From Arthrobacter mobilis (GTDB lineage Bacteria; Actinomycetota; Actinomycetes; Actinomycetales; Micrococcaceae), in assembly GCF_012395835.1 (NCBI RefSeq), contig NZ_JAAZSQ010000016.1, positions 37,089 to 98,498 of the forward strand: a DNA stretch of 61,410 nucleotides, given 5' to 3'. The notes under the pieces are model-generated. The model made no database searches. It was not told the DNA's origin and was given only the letters and a program-made list of their open reading frames with translations. A program made the translations under genes and the position numbers. Of the stretch, positions 38,243 to 52,223 are shown piece by piece (the stretch's first letter is position 1; the number at the start of each line of letters is the position of its first letter).

Positions 38243-38955
38243 GCGGACTGGAGCCGATGCCCACGGACTGGGACCGGGCGCTGGTGCTCATGGCCCATCC
38301 GGACGACGCCGAGTACGGGGCGGCCGCAGCGGTGGCCGAATGGACGGGCCAAGGCAAGCAGGTCGCCTATGTGCTGGCCACCAGCGGGGAGGCAGGCATT
38401 GCCGGGCTGCCCCCGGCCGAATCAGGCCCGCTGCGGGAGGCCGAGCAGCGGGCCGCCTGTGCCGCGGTGGGCGTGGACAACCTGGTCTTCCTGGATTATC
38501 CCGACGGGCGGCTGGAGCAGACCCTGGACCTGCGCCGCGATCTCGCCCGGGCGATCCGCCGCTACCGCCCGGACGGGGTGGTCACGCTCAACCACCGGGA
38601 AACCTGGGCCCCGGGACGCTGGAACTCCCAGGACCACCAGGTCTTCGGCCGTTCCGTGCTCAACGCGGTGGCAGATGCCGCCAACGAGTGGATCTTTCCC
38701 GAGCTGGCCGAGGCCGGCCTGCCGCCGCATGCCGGCGTGCGCTGGGTCGCGGTGGTATCCTCGCAGCCGACGCACGCCGTCCCGGTGGGCAGGGAGAGCG
38801 TGGAGAAGGCTCTGGCCTCCCTGATGGCACACGAGCGCTACCTGCAGGCGCTCAGCCCGCGGCCGGTGCGCGAGCAGGCCCTGGAACAGGTCCGGATGGT
38901 CACCGGGCCGGACGAGGCCGGAGCCCGGGTGGCCTTCGAACTGTTCCTGACCTAG
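38239..38955 (+). CDS. PIG-L family deacetylase
   Basis: The 238-residue protein has the zinc-binding motif AHPDDAE (19-25, ligands H20 and D23, with D22 as the likely base) and the third ligand H133 in NSQDHQVFG. PIG-L enzymes remove N-acetyl groups from sugars or sugar conjugates. In Actinobacteria the group includes MshB and Mca of mycothiol metabolism, but the specificity motifs of those two are not clear here. It overlaps tam by ATGA and is the last gene of the operon. The substrate is not assigned. Confidence 0.88.
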   Translation: MSGLEPMPTDWDRALVLMAHPDDAEYGAAAAVAEWTGQGKQVAYVLATSGEAGIAGLPPAESGPLREAEQRAACAAVGVDNLVFLDYPDGRLEQTLDLRRDLARAIRRYRPDGVVTLNHRETWAPGRWNSQDHQVFGRSVLNAVADAANEWIFPELAEAGLPPHAGVRWVAVVSSQPTHAVPVGRESVEKALASLMAHERYLQALSPRPVREQALEQVRMVTGPDEAGARVAFELFLT

Positions 38956-38970
38956 GGCCTGCCCCACTCT

Positions 38971-39621
38971 CTACCAGCCGCGCTCTTTCCATTCCTGCAG
39001 GTGCGGCCGTTCGGCTCCCAAGGTGGTGCCCTTGCCGTGGCCCGGGTGGACCACCGTGTCATCGGGCAGGTAGGCGAAGACCCGGTCCACTACGTCCCGG
39101 TACAGCGAGGCGAAGCGCGCCGGATCCTTGTCGGTGTTGCCAACGCCGCCGGGGAACAGTGAGTCGCCGGTGAACAGATGGGCCGGGCCGTGCGGGTCCC
39201 GGTAGAGCAGGGCCACGCTGCCGGGGGTGTGGCCGCGCAGCTTGATCGCCTCGAGTTCGAAGCCGTCGAACCAGCGGATGTCGCCGTGTTCGAGGGCAAT
39301 GTCCGTAGGCACGGCGATGGCATCGATGTCCTCGGTGCCGGCCGCCGTCGGGGCACCGGTGGCCTCGACCGCCTCGGTGAGCGCGCGGACGTGGTCCCAG
39401 TGGCTGTGCGTGGTGACGATCAGCTTCACCTGGGCCTGGCCGGTGCCGCCCTGCGCGTAGTCCGCGGCGCCTTCGTCCAGGAGCTTCCGGATGGCCGAGA
39501 AATCGTCCGCGGCGTCGATCAGCACCTGGTCCCCGGAGGTCTTGGAAGTCAGCAGGTACACGTTGTTGTCCATGGCGCTGACGGACACGCTGCGGATGGT
39601 CACGTCGGTGAGGTCGATCAT
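38971..39621 (-). CDS. Metallo-beta-lactamase-fold hydrolase, glyoxalase II-like
   Basis: The 216-residue protein carries the full metal site: THSHWDH (71-77), GHTPGS, GDSLFPGG and HPGHG. The pattern matches glyoxalase II and related thioester hydrolases. Typical hydrolase action on a thiol conjugate is likely, possibly with mycothiol instead of glutathione, which is inference. The ATG at 39621 is leaderless: TAGACT lies seven bases before it on the minus strand (39629-39634). Confidence 0.9.
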   Translation of the reverse strand: MIDLTDVTIRSVSVSAMDNNVYLLTSKTSGDQVLIDAADDFSAIRKLLDEGAADYAQGGTGQAQVKLIVTTHSHWDHVRALTEAVEATGAPTAAGTEDIDAIAVPTDIALEHGDIRWFDGFELEAIKLRGHTPGSVALLYRDPHGPAHLFTGDSLFPGGVGNTDKDPARFASLYRDVVDRVFAYLPDDTVVHPGHGKGTTLGAERPHLQEWKERGW

Positions 39622-39811
39622 GCGGCCCAGTCTACGGGAGGGCCCCGCCCCAAGCGGAGCGAGGGGTTGGGAGGCCGGTAGACGCTACCGGAGGGTGGAC
39701 GGCGCCAGCGGCTGGCTGTCGACGATCTGCGGCGGGGATGTCATTCTGGTGGTGCCGGCGTATGGGGGCCGGGGACAACGCTGGAGGACAAGGGGCAGGC
39801 GGGGCGGGGGA

Positions 39812-40195
39812 ATGGAAGCTGATCAATTCGACTGGCGGCTGAACCGGGACAGTGCTGTCGCGCTCTTCGAACAGCTGCGGCTGCGGATCATCGAGGCGGC
39901 GGACAGCGGTGAACTGCCGGTGGGGACGAAGCTGCCGCCGGTCCGCAAGCTGGCCGAGCACCTGGGCGTGGTGCCCAACACCGTGGCCCGCGCCTACCGG
40001 GAGCTGGAGACGGCCGGCCGGGTCGACACCCAGGGGCGGGCCGGAACAGTGGTCAGCGCCGGCGCGGCCCGTTCCGGCCAGCTGCTCGCCGCGGCCGCGG
40101 AGGACTTCGCCCGCGTGGTCCACGCGCAAGGGATCGAGACCGCCGCGGCGCTCGCCGCGGTCAAGGCCGCAGTGGAACGGCTGGCCGCGCAGTAG
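39812..40195 (+). CDS. GntR-family regulator, YtrA-like
   Basis: The 127-residue protein has an N-terminal winged helix (about residues 10-75), with [20 protein letters not shown] and [19 protein letters not shown], and only a short helical tail after it. This short form is the YtrA subfamily, whose members usually regulate adjacent ABC transporter operons. No transporter is next to it here, so its targets are elsewhere or its own promoter. GGGGCGGGGG precedes the ATG. The 190 bases before it hold a small hairpin (CGGTAGACGCTACCG) and no gene. Confidence 0.9.
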   Translation: MEADQFDWRLNRDSAVALFEQLRLRIIEAADSGELPVGTKLPPVRKLAEHLGVVPNTVARAYRELETAGRVDTQGRAGTVVSAGAARSGQLLAAAAEDFARVVHAQGIETAAALAAVKAAVERLAAQ

Positions 40196-40238
40196 CGCAC
40201 CACCGGGCCGCCGTCGTCGCCCGCCCCCGCGGGCAGGT

Positions 40239-40254
40239 TCGAAAGAAGTTTCGA
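40239..40254. promoter_or_regulatory. LexA-type SOS box over the uvrA promoter
   Basis: TCGAAAGAAGTTTCGA is a perfect 6-4-6 palindrome that matches the actinobacterial LexA consensus TCGAAC-N4-GTTCGA except for one complementary pair of changes. It ends two bases before the -10 box TAGACT (40256-40261), so LexA binding would block the promoter. uvrA is a known SOS gene in many bacteria. Confidence 0.85.
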
Positions 40255-40268
40255 CTAGACTGGTAGGC

Positions 40269-43166
<2,898 letters not shown>

Positions 43167-43213
43167 CTCCCGGGGCATTGCCTGCCGGTCCGGAGGTGCT
43201 GTAGCGTCCGTGC

Positions 43214-43609
43214 ATGCTGCGCGGAATAAGCACTGTCAGTTTCTGGACCACCGACCTGCCGTCAGCGGTGCAGTGGTACACGGAGCTGCTCGGCCACGGG
43301 CCCTATGTCCAGCGGCCCGGCTATGCGCAGTTCCGGATCGGCGACTATGAGCAGGAACTGGTGCTGATCGACGCCCAGGACGCTCCCGTCGGCCACGCGA
43401 TCGATCCTGGGGGCGCCATCGTCTACTGGCATGTCGACGACGTCGCCGGCTTCCGCGACCGGGTACTGGCCGCTGGCGCCCGGGAGCTTGAGCCGGTGAC
43501 CGACCGGGGTGACGGCCTGGTCACTGCTTCGGTCGTGGACCCCTACGGCAATGTGCTGGGCTTCGTGTACAGCCGGCACTTTTTGGACCGGCTGCCGCCG
43601 TCGTCCTGA
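43214..43609 (+). CDS. VOC/glyoxalase-like domain protein
   Basis: The 131-residue single-domain protein has the vicinal-oxygen-chelate fold: TVSFWTTDLPSAVQWYTELL at the N terminus, and YWHVDDVAGFRDRVLAAGA and VVDPYGNVLGFVY in the C-terminal unit. It is different in sequence from the other VOC gene in the window. Leaderless start: TAGCGT (43202-43207) is six bases before the ATG. The substrate is unknown, and the neighbours give no hint. Confidence 0.88.
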   Translation: MLRGISTVSFWTTDLPSAVQWYTELLGHGPYVQRPGYAQFRIGDYEQELVLIDAQDAPVGHAIDPGGAIVYWHVDDVAGFRDRVLAAGARELEPVTDRGDGLVTASVVDPYGNVLGFVYSRHFLDRLPPSS

Positions 43610-43711
43610 CGGACAGTCCGGGCGCGGGTCCGTGCCCGCCGGGGCCGGCGAAGTATTCCCGCCCGGGCATGCGTGTGCGCAAACGCCCTGCTGGTGTGGA
43701 AAAATGCCTTG

Positions 43712-44440
43712 GTGACTTCCTTTCCGGCCCTGGTGCTCTTCGATCTCGACGGAACGCTGGTCGACCCGGCCGGAGCCATTACCGGAGGCATCGGGAGGGC
43801 ACTGTCGGCGGCCGGCCTGCCGGTTCCGCCCGCGGCCGTGCTGGACTCCATGGTCGGGCCGCCCCTGGGGCAGTCCCTGCGCCGGCTGGCAGCGGTGCCG
43901 GAGGAGCGGGTAGCCGAGGTGATCCGGCTGTACCGGAGCGAATACCGGGAGCGCGGAATGGCCGCGAGCCGGGTCTACCCGGGGGCCGAAGCCTTGCTGG
44001 GACGGCTGCGGGAGCGGGGCTTCCGGCTGGCCGTGGCCACGCAGAAGCCGGCGCCGATTGCCGTGCAGCTGCTGCGGGTGCAGGGGCTGTCCGGATACTT
44101 CGACAGCGTCCACGGCGCCGAACTCGACGACACGGACGGGACGCCGGCCGCCGGCCACGGCAAGATCCAGATCGTGGCCGCGGCGCTGGCAGCCGGGGCT
44201 GCCGCTGCCGGCGGTGACCTGCCGGTTCCGGCGATGATGGTGGGGGACCGCCACTTCGACGTCGAAGCAGCCGTGCACCATGGGATTCCGGCGCTGGGAG
44301 TCGCGTGGGGATTCGCCGCCGAAGGTGAGCTGGAAGCGGCCGGGGCGGCCGCCGTCGTCCGCAGCGCAGAGGAGTTGGAGGAGCATTTGATGCAGTTGGC
44401 AGGCATGGCTGCCGTGGCCGGGCCGGCGGCGGGTCGGTAG
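43712..44440 (+). CDS. HAD-superfamily phosphatase
   Basis: The 242-residue hydrolase has the HAD motif I DLDGTLVD, with the nucleophile D11 and D13, motif II in the ATQK segment (threonine), and motif IV MMVGDRHFD near residue 180. The cap domain, at about residues 20-85, is of the small alpha-helical type seen in phosphoglycolate phosphatases. The start is a GTG at 43712; a longer frame from 43673 adds 13 unconvincing residues. It is followed four bases later by the acyltransferase gene. The phosphate ester substrate is unknown. Confidence 0.85.
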   Translation: MTSFPALVLFDLDGTLVDPAGAITGGIGRALSAAGLPVPPAAVLDSMVGPPLGQSLRRLAAVPEERVAEVIRLYRSEYRERGMAASRVYPGAEALLGRLRERGFRLAVATQKPAPIAVQLLRVQGLSGYFDSVHGAELDDTDGTPAAGHGKIQIVAAALAAGAAAAGGDLPVPAMMVGDRHFDVEAAVHHGIPALGVAWGFAAEGELEAAGAAAVVRSAEELEEHLMQLAGMAAVAGPAAGR

Positions 44441-44444
44441 GGCG

Positions 44445-45113
44445 ATGGAGTTCTTTGAAGCCACGCGGGCCACCTTCCGCGCCGCCATCCGCAGCACCTG
44501 CCGTCCCACTGTCGAGGGGCTGGAGAACTTCCCCAAGGAGGGGCCGGTCATCGTTGCCCCCAACCATCAGTCCTTCCTGGACAGCATCATTGTCCAGGCG
44601 CTGATGCCGCGGAAGGTCGCCTTCTTCGCCAAGGCCGAATACTTCACGGCCAAGGGCCCCAAGGGCATGTTCTCGCGGTGGTTCTTCAGTAGCGTGGGCT
44701 CGATCCCGGTTGAGCGGGGGGAGCAGGCTGCCAGCGTGGCTGCGCTGCAGACGGCCCTGGAGGTCCTTGAACGCAACGAGGCCTTTGGCATCTATCCGGA
44801 GGGAACCCGTTCCCGTGACGGGCTGCTCTACCGGGGCCGCACCGGGGTGGGCTGGCTGGCGCTGACCACCGGGGCACCGGTGCTGCCGGTGGGCCTGATC
44901 GGCACGGACAAGCTGCAGCCGGCGGACAGCATGAGGATCACGCCCCGGCACTTCACCATGAAGGTCGGCACCCCGCTGTATTTCGATAAAGTGGGACCAG
45001 ACCATTCGCTGCCCGCACGCCGGGCGGCGACGGACAAGATCATGGATGCGATTGCCGAGCTGAGCGGCCAGGAGCGGGCCAGCACGTACAACCAGACCAA
45101 GTCCACGGAATAG
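44445..45113 (+). CDS. 1-acyl-glycerol-3-phosphate acyltransferase (PlsC family)
   Basis: The 222-residue enzyme has the acyltransferase blocks NHQSFLD (40-46, catalytic H41 and D46), [13 protein letters not shown] and YPEGTRS (117-123). It makes phosphatidate from lysophosphatidate in phospholipid synthesis, as PlsC does. It lacks the long N-terminal membrane anchor of some homologues, so it is probably a peripheral membrane protein. It starts four bases after the HAD gene stop and is followed 59 bases later by uvrC. Confidence 0.9.
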   Translation: MEFFEATRATFRAAIRSTCRPTVEGLENFPKEGPVIVAPNHQSFLDSIIVQALMPRKVAFFAKAEYFTAKGPKGMFSRWFFSSVGSIPVERGEQAASVAALQTALEVLERNEAFGIYPEGTRSRDGLLYRGRTGVGWLALTTGAPVLPVGLIGTDKLQPADSMRITPRHFTMKVGTPLYFDKVGPDHSLPARRAATDKIMDAIAELSGQERASTYNQTKSTE

Positions 45114-45172
45114 CCACAGCGATAACCACAGCGGACAGAGCAGCGAACCTAGCGGGAAACAGAAGAGCAGTC

Positions 45173-47173
45173 ATGGCGGACCCCTCCAGCTACCGGCCGC
45201 GGACGGGCGACATCCCTACCAACCCCGGCGTCTACCGGTTCCGGGACGAGCACGGGCGCGTCATTTACGTGGGCAAGGCGAAGAACCTGCGGTCCCGGCT
45301 GACCAGTTACTTTGCGTCCCCGGGAACGCTGCAGCCCAAGACCCGGACCATGGTGCATACCGCCGCCTCGGTGGAATGGACGGTGGTGGGCAGCGAGCTC
45401 GAAGCCATCCAGCTGGAATACACCTGGATCAAGGAATTCACGCCCCGGTTCAACATCATGTTCCGGGACGACAAGTCCTACCCGTACCTGGCTGTGACCA
45501 TGTCCGAGAAGTTTCCCCGGGTCCAGGTGATGCGCGGGGAACGGCGCAAGGGCACCAAATACTTCGGTCCGTTCTATCCGGCCAAGGCCATCCGCGAAAC
45601 GGTGGACACCCTGCTGCGGGTGTTCCCGGTGCGCACCTGCAGCAACGGCGTCTTCAAGCGTGCCGAGGCCACCGGCCGGCCCTGCCTGCTCGGCTACATC
45701 GACAAGTGCTCGGCGCCGTGCGTGGGCAGGATCTCGCCCGAGGACCACAAGGCGCTGGCGGCGGAGTTCTGCGCCTTCATGGGCGGGGAGGCGGGACGCT
45801 TCATTACTGCCCTGGAAAAGAAAATGGCTGCTGCCGTCGCTGAGCTCGATTACGAGTCGGCGGCCCGCTACCGGGACGACATCGCGGCGCTGAAGAAGGT
45901 TTTCGAACGCAACGCCGTGGTGCTGTCCGAGGACACCGACGCCGATGTGTTCGCCCTGGCCGAGGACGAGCTCGAGGCCGCGGTGCAGGTCTTCCATGTG
46001 CGCGGCGGGCGGATCCGCGGCCAGCGCGGCTGGGTGGTGGAGAAGGTCGAGGACAGCACGCCGGCGGACCTGGTGGAGCATCTGCTCCAGCAGGTCTACG
46101 GCGACGCCGAGGGGCCGGACCGCATCCCCCGCCAGGTGCTGCTGCCCTCCGAGCCGGAAAATGCCGTCGAACTCGAAGAGTGGCTGCGCGGGCTGCGGGG
46201 CAGCCGGATGGAAATCCGGGTGCCCCGGCGCGGGGACAAGGCGGCGCTGCTGGCCACGGTCCAGGAGAACGCCGACCAGGCCCTGGCGCTGCACAAGAGC
46301 CGGCGGGCCGGGGACATCACCACGCGCTCGGCCGGACTGCAGCAACTGCAGGAGGCGCTGGGTCTGCCTGTTCCCCTGCTGCGGATCGAATGCTTCGACG
46401 TCTCGCACGTCCAAGGCACCAATGTGGTGGCTTCGATGGTGGTGGTCGAGGACGGGCTGCCCAAGAAGGCCGACTACCGGCGCTTCGCGATCACCGGGGA
46501 CGCGGCCCGGGACGATACCGCCTCCATGTACGACGTGATCAGCCGGCGCTTCCGCAACTATCTGGCGGACCAAGCGGCGTCGAAGCAGCCGGCAGCGGAC
46601 AGGGGTGGCGGCGAGGTGCTGGCGGACACGACCACGCCCGCCCCGCGGGCCAAGTTCGCCTACCCGCCCAACCTCGTGGTGGTCGACGGCGGCCCGCCGC
46701 AGGTTGCTGCCGCCTCCCGGGCACTGGCAGATCTGGGCATCACCGGCATCCATGTGGTGGGCCTGGCCAAACGGCTGGAGGAAGTCTGGCTGCCCGACGA
46801 CGAATTCCCGGTCATCCTGCCACGCGCCTCCGAGGGGCTGTACCTGCTCCAGCGCATCCGGGACGAAGCGCACCGCTTCGCCATCAGCTACCACCGGCAG
46901 AAGCGGGGCAAGTCCATGACAGTCTCCGTTCTGGACGGGATCCAGGGCCTGGGGCCGGCCAAGAGCAAGGCACTGCTGAAGCATTTCGGCTCGGCCAAGC
47001 GGCTCAAGGCCGCCGGCGTGGAGCAGCTGCAGCAGGTGCCCGGCATCGGACCTGCCCTGGCCGCCTCCATCCGGCGCCAGCTGGACGCTGCCGAGGCCGC
47101 GCCGGGCCTGGACGGGGCGGGGGAGCAGGCACCGGCGGTGAACATGGCCACCGGCGAAATCCTGGAATCTTAG
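45173..47173 (+). CDS. uvrC: Excinuclease ABC subunit C
   Basis: The 666-residue nuclease makes both incisions in nucleotide excision repair. In order: the GIY-YIG domain (14-95), with [20 protein letters not shown] for the 3' cut; a UVR motif (about 205-240) that binds UvrB; the RNase H-like domain for the 5' cut, with D409 in CFDVSHVQG and D505 in VVDGGPPQV; and tandem HhH DNA-binding motifs at the end ([11 protein letters not shown] and VPGIGPALA). A poorly conserved insert of about 45 residues sits before the second catalytic part. It begins the run uvrC-rapZ-yvcK-whiA. Confidence 0.97.
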   Translation: MADPSSYRPRTGDIPTNPGVYRFRDEHGRVIYVGKAKNLRSRLTSYFASPGTLQPKTRTMVHTAASVEWTVVGSELEAIQLEYTWIKEFTPRFNIMFRDDKSYPYLAVTMSEKFPRVQVMRGERRKGTKYFGPFYPAKAIRETVDTLLRVFPVRTCSNGVFKRAEATGRPCLLGYIDKCSAPCVGRISPEDHKALAAEFCAFMGGEAGRFITALEKKMAAAVAELDYESAARYRDDIAALKKVFERNAVVLSEDTDADVFALAEDELEAAVQVFHVRGGRIRGQRGWVVEKVEDSTPADLVEHLLQQVYGDAEGPDRIPRQVLLPSEPENAVELEEWLRGLRGSRMEIRVPRRGDKAALLATVQENADQALALHKSRRAGDITTRSAGLQQLQEALGLPVPLLRIECFDVSHVQGTNVVASMVVVEDGLPKKADYRRFAITGDAARDDTASMYDVISRRFRNYLADQAASKQPAADRGGGEVLADTTTPAPRAKFAYPPNLVVVDGGPPQVAAASRALADLGITGIHVVGLAKRLEEVWLPDDEFPVILPRASEGLYLLQRIRDEAHRFAISYHRQKRGKSMTVSVLDGIQGLGPAKSKALLKHFGSAKRLKAAGVEQLQQVPGIGPALAASIRRQLDAAEAAPGLDGAGEQAPAVNMATGEILES

Positions 47174-47231
47174 TTAGGCTTGAGGCGGCGCAGGAACATC
47201 CGCTGCGCAGGGATCTGGACGGGAAGGCTAC

Positions 47232-48131
47232 ATGTCGACGGAAGAGGATTTCACGCCCGTTAAGCCGGCGGAATCCGAATTGCTGGTGGTGACCGGCATG
47301 TCCGGTGCCGGGCGGACCACCGCCGCCCACGCGCTGGAGGACCATGGCTGGTACGTGGTGGACAACCTGCCGCCGCAAATGCTCGGCACCCTGGCCGAAC
47401 TCGTGGCCCGCACCCCGGAGTCGCTCCCGCGGCTGGCCGTGGTGATCGACGTACGCAGCCAGGCGCTGTTCCGCGACATCCAGGATGCCATGCACGGCCT
47501 GGCCTCCAGCGCGATCAACCACCGGGTGCTGTTCCTGGATGCCTCCGACGAGGTGCTGGTGCGCCGCTTCGAACAGGGCCGCCGGCCACACCCGCTCCAG
47601 GGCGGGGGCCGGATTTCGGACGGCATCCGCGCCGAGCGCCGGCTGCTGGCAGGGCTGAAGGACAGCGCCGACCTGGTCCTGGACACCTCGGACATGAACG
47701 TCCACGCCCTGGCCACCGAAATCACCCAGCTGTTCTCCGATGACGGCCCGATCACCCTGCGCCTGAACGTGATGAGCTTCGGCTTCAAGTACGGCCTGCC
47801 GGTGGACGCGAACTATGTGGCGGATGCCCGCTTCATCCCCAACCCGCACTGGGTCCCGGCGCTGCGCCCACACACCGGGCTGGAAAAGCAGGTGAGCGAT
47901 TTCGTCCTGGTCGATTCCGGTGCCGCCGAATTCGTCAAGCGCTATGTCTACGCCCTCGAGCCGGTGCTGGAAGGCTACCGGCAGGAAAACAAGCACTACG
48001 CCACGATCGCCGTCGGCTGTACCGGCGGCAAGCACCGCTCGGTGGCGGTGGCCGAGGAGCTGGCCAAGCGTCTGGCCCAGCTGCCGCGGGTCAAAGTCAC
48101 GGTGACGCACCGGGACCTGGGACGCGAGTAA
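47232..48131 (+). CDS. rapZ: RapZ-family nucleotide-binding protein
   Basis: The 299-residue protein is a RapZ/YvcJ-type P-loop protein, with TGMSGAGRTTA (21-31), VVDNLPPQML, SFGFKYGLPVDANYVADARF and IAVGCTGGKHRSV in the C-terminal domain. In Escherichia coli RapZ binds small RNAs of amino sugar control. In Gram-positives its function is less clear, but it is always next to yvcK and whiA. The downstream GTG follows its stop directly. Confidence 0.95.
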   Translation: MSTEEDFTPVKPAESELLVVTGMSGAGRTTAAHALEDHGWYVVDNLPPQMLGTLAELVARTPESLPRLAVVIDVRSQALFRDIQDAMHGLASSAINHRVLFLDASDEVLVRRFEQGRRPHPLQGGGRISDGIRAERRLLAGLKDSADLVLDTSDMNVHALATEITQLFSDDGPITLRLNVMSFGFKYGLPVDANYVADARFIPNPHWVPALRPHTGLEKQVSDFVLVDSGAAEFVKRYVYALEPVLEGYRQENKHYATIAVGCTGGKHRSVAVAEELAKRLAQLPRVKVTVTHRDLGRE

Positions 48132-49181
48132 GTGGCCCTGCTCACCGGATCGCTGCCGCGCATTCCCCTGCCCCAGCCGGCCGGGACCGGCACCAGGTAC
48201 CAGGAACCGCCGGCCGTGGTGGCCTTGGGCGGCGGGCACGGGCTCTCCGCCTCGCTGGCCGCGCTGCGGCTGCTGACCACCGAACTGACGGCAGTGGTAA
48301 CGGTAGCCGACGACGGCGGGTCCTCGGGCCGGCTGCGGCGGGAACTGGGGGTGCTGCCGCCGGGGGACCTGCGGATGGCGTTGGCGGCCCTGTGCGACGA
48401 CACCGAGTGGGGGCGCACCTGGCGCGATGTCATGCAGCACCGCTTCAAGTCCGCCGAACACTCCGAAGGCAGCCTGGACAACCACGCCGTCGGGAACCTG
48501 CTGATCGTCACGCTCTGGGAGCTGCTGGGCAATCCGGTGGCCGGGCTGCAGTGGGCCGGCGCCCTGCTCGGCGCCCGCGGCCAGGTCCTGCCGATGGCCA
48601 CGGTGCCGCTGACCATCGAAGGGGACGTGCTGACCGAAACCCCCGATGGGCGGCTGCGCACCGAGACCGTCACCGGCCAGTCCAAGCTGGCCGCGGTGGG
48701 CAAGGACTGCCACGTCAACGACGTGAGGCTGATCCCGGCGGACGCCCCGGCCTGCGGCGAGGCGCTGGAGGCCATCGAACTGGCGGACTGGGTGATCCTG
48801 GGGCCGGGCTCCTGGTACACCTCCGTGCTGCCGCACCTGATGCTGCCGCAGTTGCGGGACGCCCTCTGCCGGACCACGGCGCGGCGCGTGCTGACCATGA
48901 ACCTGGCCACCGACACCAAGGAGACTTCCGGGATGAGCGCCGCGGACCATCTGGCGGTGATCCAGCGCTACGCGCCGGAGATGCGATTCGACTACGTCCT
49001 GGCCGATCCGGGTGCCGTCGAGGACCGCGGGCGCTTCGAGCAGGCGGCCGGACGGCTCGGGGCACAGGCGGTGTTCGGTAAAGTGGGAACCTTGGGCGGG
49101 CTCCCCGTCCATGATCCCCTGCGGCTGGCCGCGGCCTACCATGACATTTTCGGAGGCAGCGCAGAGCATGCGCATGCCTAG
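48132..49181 (+). CDS. yvcK: YvcK/CofD-like gluconeogenesis factor
   Basis: The 349-residue protein has the Rossmann-like nucleotide binding motif ALGGGHGLSASL (31-42) and VTVADDGGSSGRLR, followed by PPGDLRMALAAL. These match the YvcK/CofD family that binds UDP-sugars and is needed for cell shape and for growth on gluconeogenic carbon in other bacteria. Its GTG abuts the rapZ stop, consistent with coupled translation. Confidence 0.94.
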   Translation: MALLTGSLPRIPLPQPAGTGTRYQEPPAVVALGGGHGLSASLAALRLLTTELTAVVTVADDGGSSGRLRRELGVLPPGDLRMALAALCDDTEWGRTWRDVMQHRFKSAEHSEGSLDNHAVGNLLIVTLWELLGNPVAGLQWAGALLGARGQVLPMATVPLTIEGDVLTETPDGRLRTETVTGQSKLAAVGKDCHVNDVRLIPADAPACGEALEAIELADWVILGPGSWYTSVLPHLMLPQLRDALCRTTARRVLTMNLATDTKETSGMSAADHLAVIQRYAPEMRFDYVLADPGAVEDRGRFEQAAGRLGAQAVFGKVGTLGGLPVHDPLRLAAAYHDIFGGSAEHAHA

Positions 49182-49219
49182 CCAGCCGCATAAGCACTAA
49201 GTAAGTAAGGACCGGTTCG

Positions 49220-50200
49220 ATGGCGCTGACGGCAGCAGTCAAGGATGAGCTTTCCCGCCTGGAAATCAAGAAGTCCTCGGTACGGAAGGCGGAAGTTTCC
49301 GCGATGCTCCGCTTCGCCGGCGGGCTGCACATCATTTCCGGCCGCATCGTCATTGAAGCCGAGGTGGACCTGACCGCCACGGCCCGCCGCCTGCGCGCAG
49401 CCATTGCCGAGGTCTACGGGCACAACAGCGAAATCATCGTTGTCTCCGGCGGCGGTCTGCGCCGGGGCAACCGCTATGTGGTCCGCGTGGTGCGCGACGG
49501 AGAGTCGCTGGCCCGGCAGACCGGCCTGCTGGACGCGCGCGGCCGGCCGGTGCGCGGCCTGCCCTCGGTGGTCGTCAACGGTTCAGCCGCCGACGCCGAG
49601 GCCGTCTGGCGCGGCGCGTTCCTGGCGCACGGTTCGCTCACCGAGCCCGGCCGCTCCTCCTCGCTGGAGGTCACCTGCCCGGGTCCCGAGGCTGCCCTGG
49701 CCCTCGTGGGCGCCGCCCGCCGGCTGGGGATCACGGCCAAGGCCCGCGAGGTCCGCGGTGTGGACCGCGTGGTCATCCGGGACGGCGACACCATCGCCGC
49801 GCTGCTGACCAGGATGGGCGCCCACGACGCCCTGATGGTCTGGGAAGAACGGCGGATGCGCAAGGAGGTGCGGGCCACGGCCAACCGACTGGCCAATTTC
49901 GACGACGCCAATCTGCGCCGTTCGGCGCAGGCCGCCGTCGCCGCCGGGGCACGGGTGGAGCGCGCGCTGGAAATCCTGGGCGAGGACGTGCCGGACCATC
50001 TGCGCTATGCGGGCGAGCTGCGCGTAGCCCATAAGCAGGCCAGCCTCGACGAACTGGGCCGGCTGGCGGATCCGCCCATGACTAAGGACGCGATCGCCGG
50101 GCGCATCCGGCGCCTGCTGGCGATGGCGGACAAGCGGGCTGTAGAGCTGGGCATTCCCGGCACGGAGGCCAGCGTGACGCCTGACATGCTGGACGGGTGA
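49220..50200 (+). CDS. whiA: DNA-binding protein WhiA
   Basis: The 326-residue protein has the WhiA architecture. An N-terminal domain (about 1-210) of LAGLIDADG type is without the catalytic acids, and a C-terminal helix-turn-helix ([11 protein letters not shown] region) is preceded by [17 protein letters not shown]. In Streptomyces WhiA activates sporulation and division genes; in non-sporulating Actinobacteria it affects cell division. The start ATG has AAGGACC upstream. It is the last gene of the rapZ-yvcK-whiA unit. Confidence 0.95.
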   Translation: MALTAAVKDELSRLEIKKSSVRKAEVSAMLRFAGGLHIISGRIVIEAEVDLTATARRLRAAIAEVYGHNSEIIVVSGGGLRRGNRYVVRVVRDGESLARQTGLLDARGRPVRGLPSVVVNGSAADAEAVWRGAFLAHGSLTEPGRSSSLEVTCPGPEAALALVGAARRLGITAKAREVRGVDRVVIRDGDTIAALLTRMGAHDALMVWEERRMRKEVRATANRLANFDDANLRRSAQAAVAAGARVERALEILGEDVPDHLRYAGELRVAHKQASLDELGRLADPPMTKDAIAGRIRRLLAMADKRAVELGIPGTEASVTPDMLDG

Positions 50201-50229
50201 AACATCCCTGGCGTCGACCGGCCTCCCAC

Positions 50230-50362
50230 TAGACTGGGGACTACCCGGGCCCGACCCGGGGCGGGCCGTTGACGGCCAGCGCCAAGCTTCCGGACGGAAC
50301 CGCCGTCCGGTTGGTCAATCGACAGGCCGCCGCCGGCGGCCGGAGTATCTACGGAGGGTTTC
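50230..50362 (+). promoter_or_regulatory. sodA promoter and structured leader
   Basis: TAGACT at 50230-50235 is a likely -10 and gives a leader of about 120 bases. The leader contains two clean hairpins: CCGGACGG/CCGTCCGG at 50290-50310 with a five-base loop, and GGCCGCC/GGCGGCC at 50325-50341 with a three-base loop. The ribosome binding site ACGGAGGG lies ten bases after the second. Such a leader could allow post-transcriptional control; no known riboswitch was recognised. Confidence 0.5.
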
Positions 50363-50992
50363 GTGACGAAGTACGAACTGCCTGAACTGCCCTATGACTA
50401 CGCGGCCCTGGAGCCCCACATCTCGGCGCGCATCATGGAGCTGCACCACAGCAAGCACCATGCCGCCTACGTGGCCGGGGCCAACGCCGCCCTGGAGAAT
50501 ATGGCCGAGGCCCGCTCCAACGGCGAGGCCGCCGCCGCGGCGAAGCTGTCGAAGGACCTGCAGTTCAACCTTGGCGGGCACATCAACCACTCCATCTTCT
50601 GGAACAACCTCTCTCCGGACGGCGGTGACAAGCCCACCGGCGAGCTCGCCGCCGCCATCGACGAGTACTTCGGTTCCTTCGACAGCTTCCGCGGCCACTT
50701 CACCGGTGCCGCTACCACCATCCAGGGTTCGGGCTGGGCAATCCTGGCCTACGAGCCGCTCGGCGGGAACCTGGTCATCGAGCAGATGTACGACCAGCAG
50801 AACGGCGTGCCGGTGGCCACGACCCCGCTGCTGCAGCTGGACATGTGGGAACACGCCTTCTACCTCGACTACCAGAACGTCAAGGCCGACTACGTCAAGG
50901 CCTTCTGGAACATCGTGAACTGGGCCGATGTGGCCGCCCGCTTCGACGCCGCCCGCAGCGGAGCTGCTTCCCTGATCACCTTGGGCAAGTAG
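50363..50992 (+). CDS. sodA: Superoxide dismutase, Fe/Mn type
   Basis: The 209-residue enzyme removes superoxide. The four metal ligands are H28 (LHHSKHH), H76 (HINHSIFW), D160 and H164 ([12 protein letters not shown]). Length and sequence match cambialistic or manganese enzymes of Actinobacteria; the metal cannot be decided from these motifs alone, although a manganese enzyme is likely in a genome with manganese-type control of terC. The start is a GTG with a good ribosome binding site. It has its own promoter. Confidence 0.97.
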   Translation: MTKYELPELPYDYAALEPHISARIMELHHSKHHAAYVAGANAALENMAEARSNGEAAAAAKLSKDLQFNLGGHINHSIFWNNLSPDGGDKPTGELAAAIDEYFGSFDSFRGHFTGAATTIQGSGWAILAYEPLGGNLVIEQMYDQQNGVPVATTPLLQLDMWEHAFYLDYQNVKADYVKAFWNIVNWADVAARFDAARSGAASLITLGK

Positions 50993-51021
50993 CCACCATC
51001 CTCATGGGCGCGCTTTGGGCC

Positions 51022-52184
<1,163 letters not shown>

Positions 52185-52223
52185 CCCGGCTTTAATCTCG
52201 CACACCCGCGGCTAAAGGAAGAT

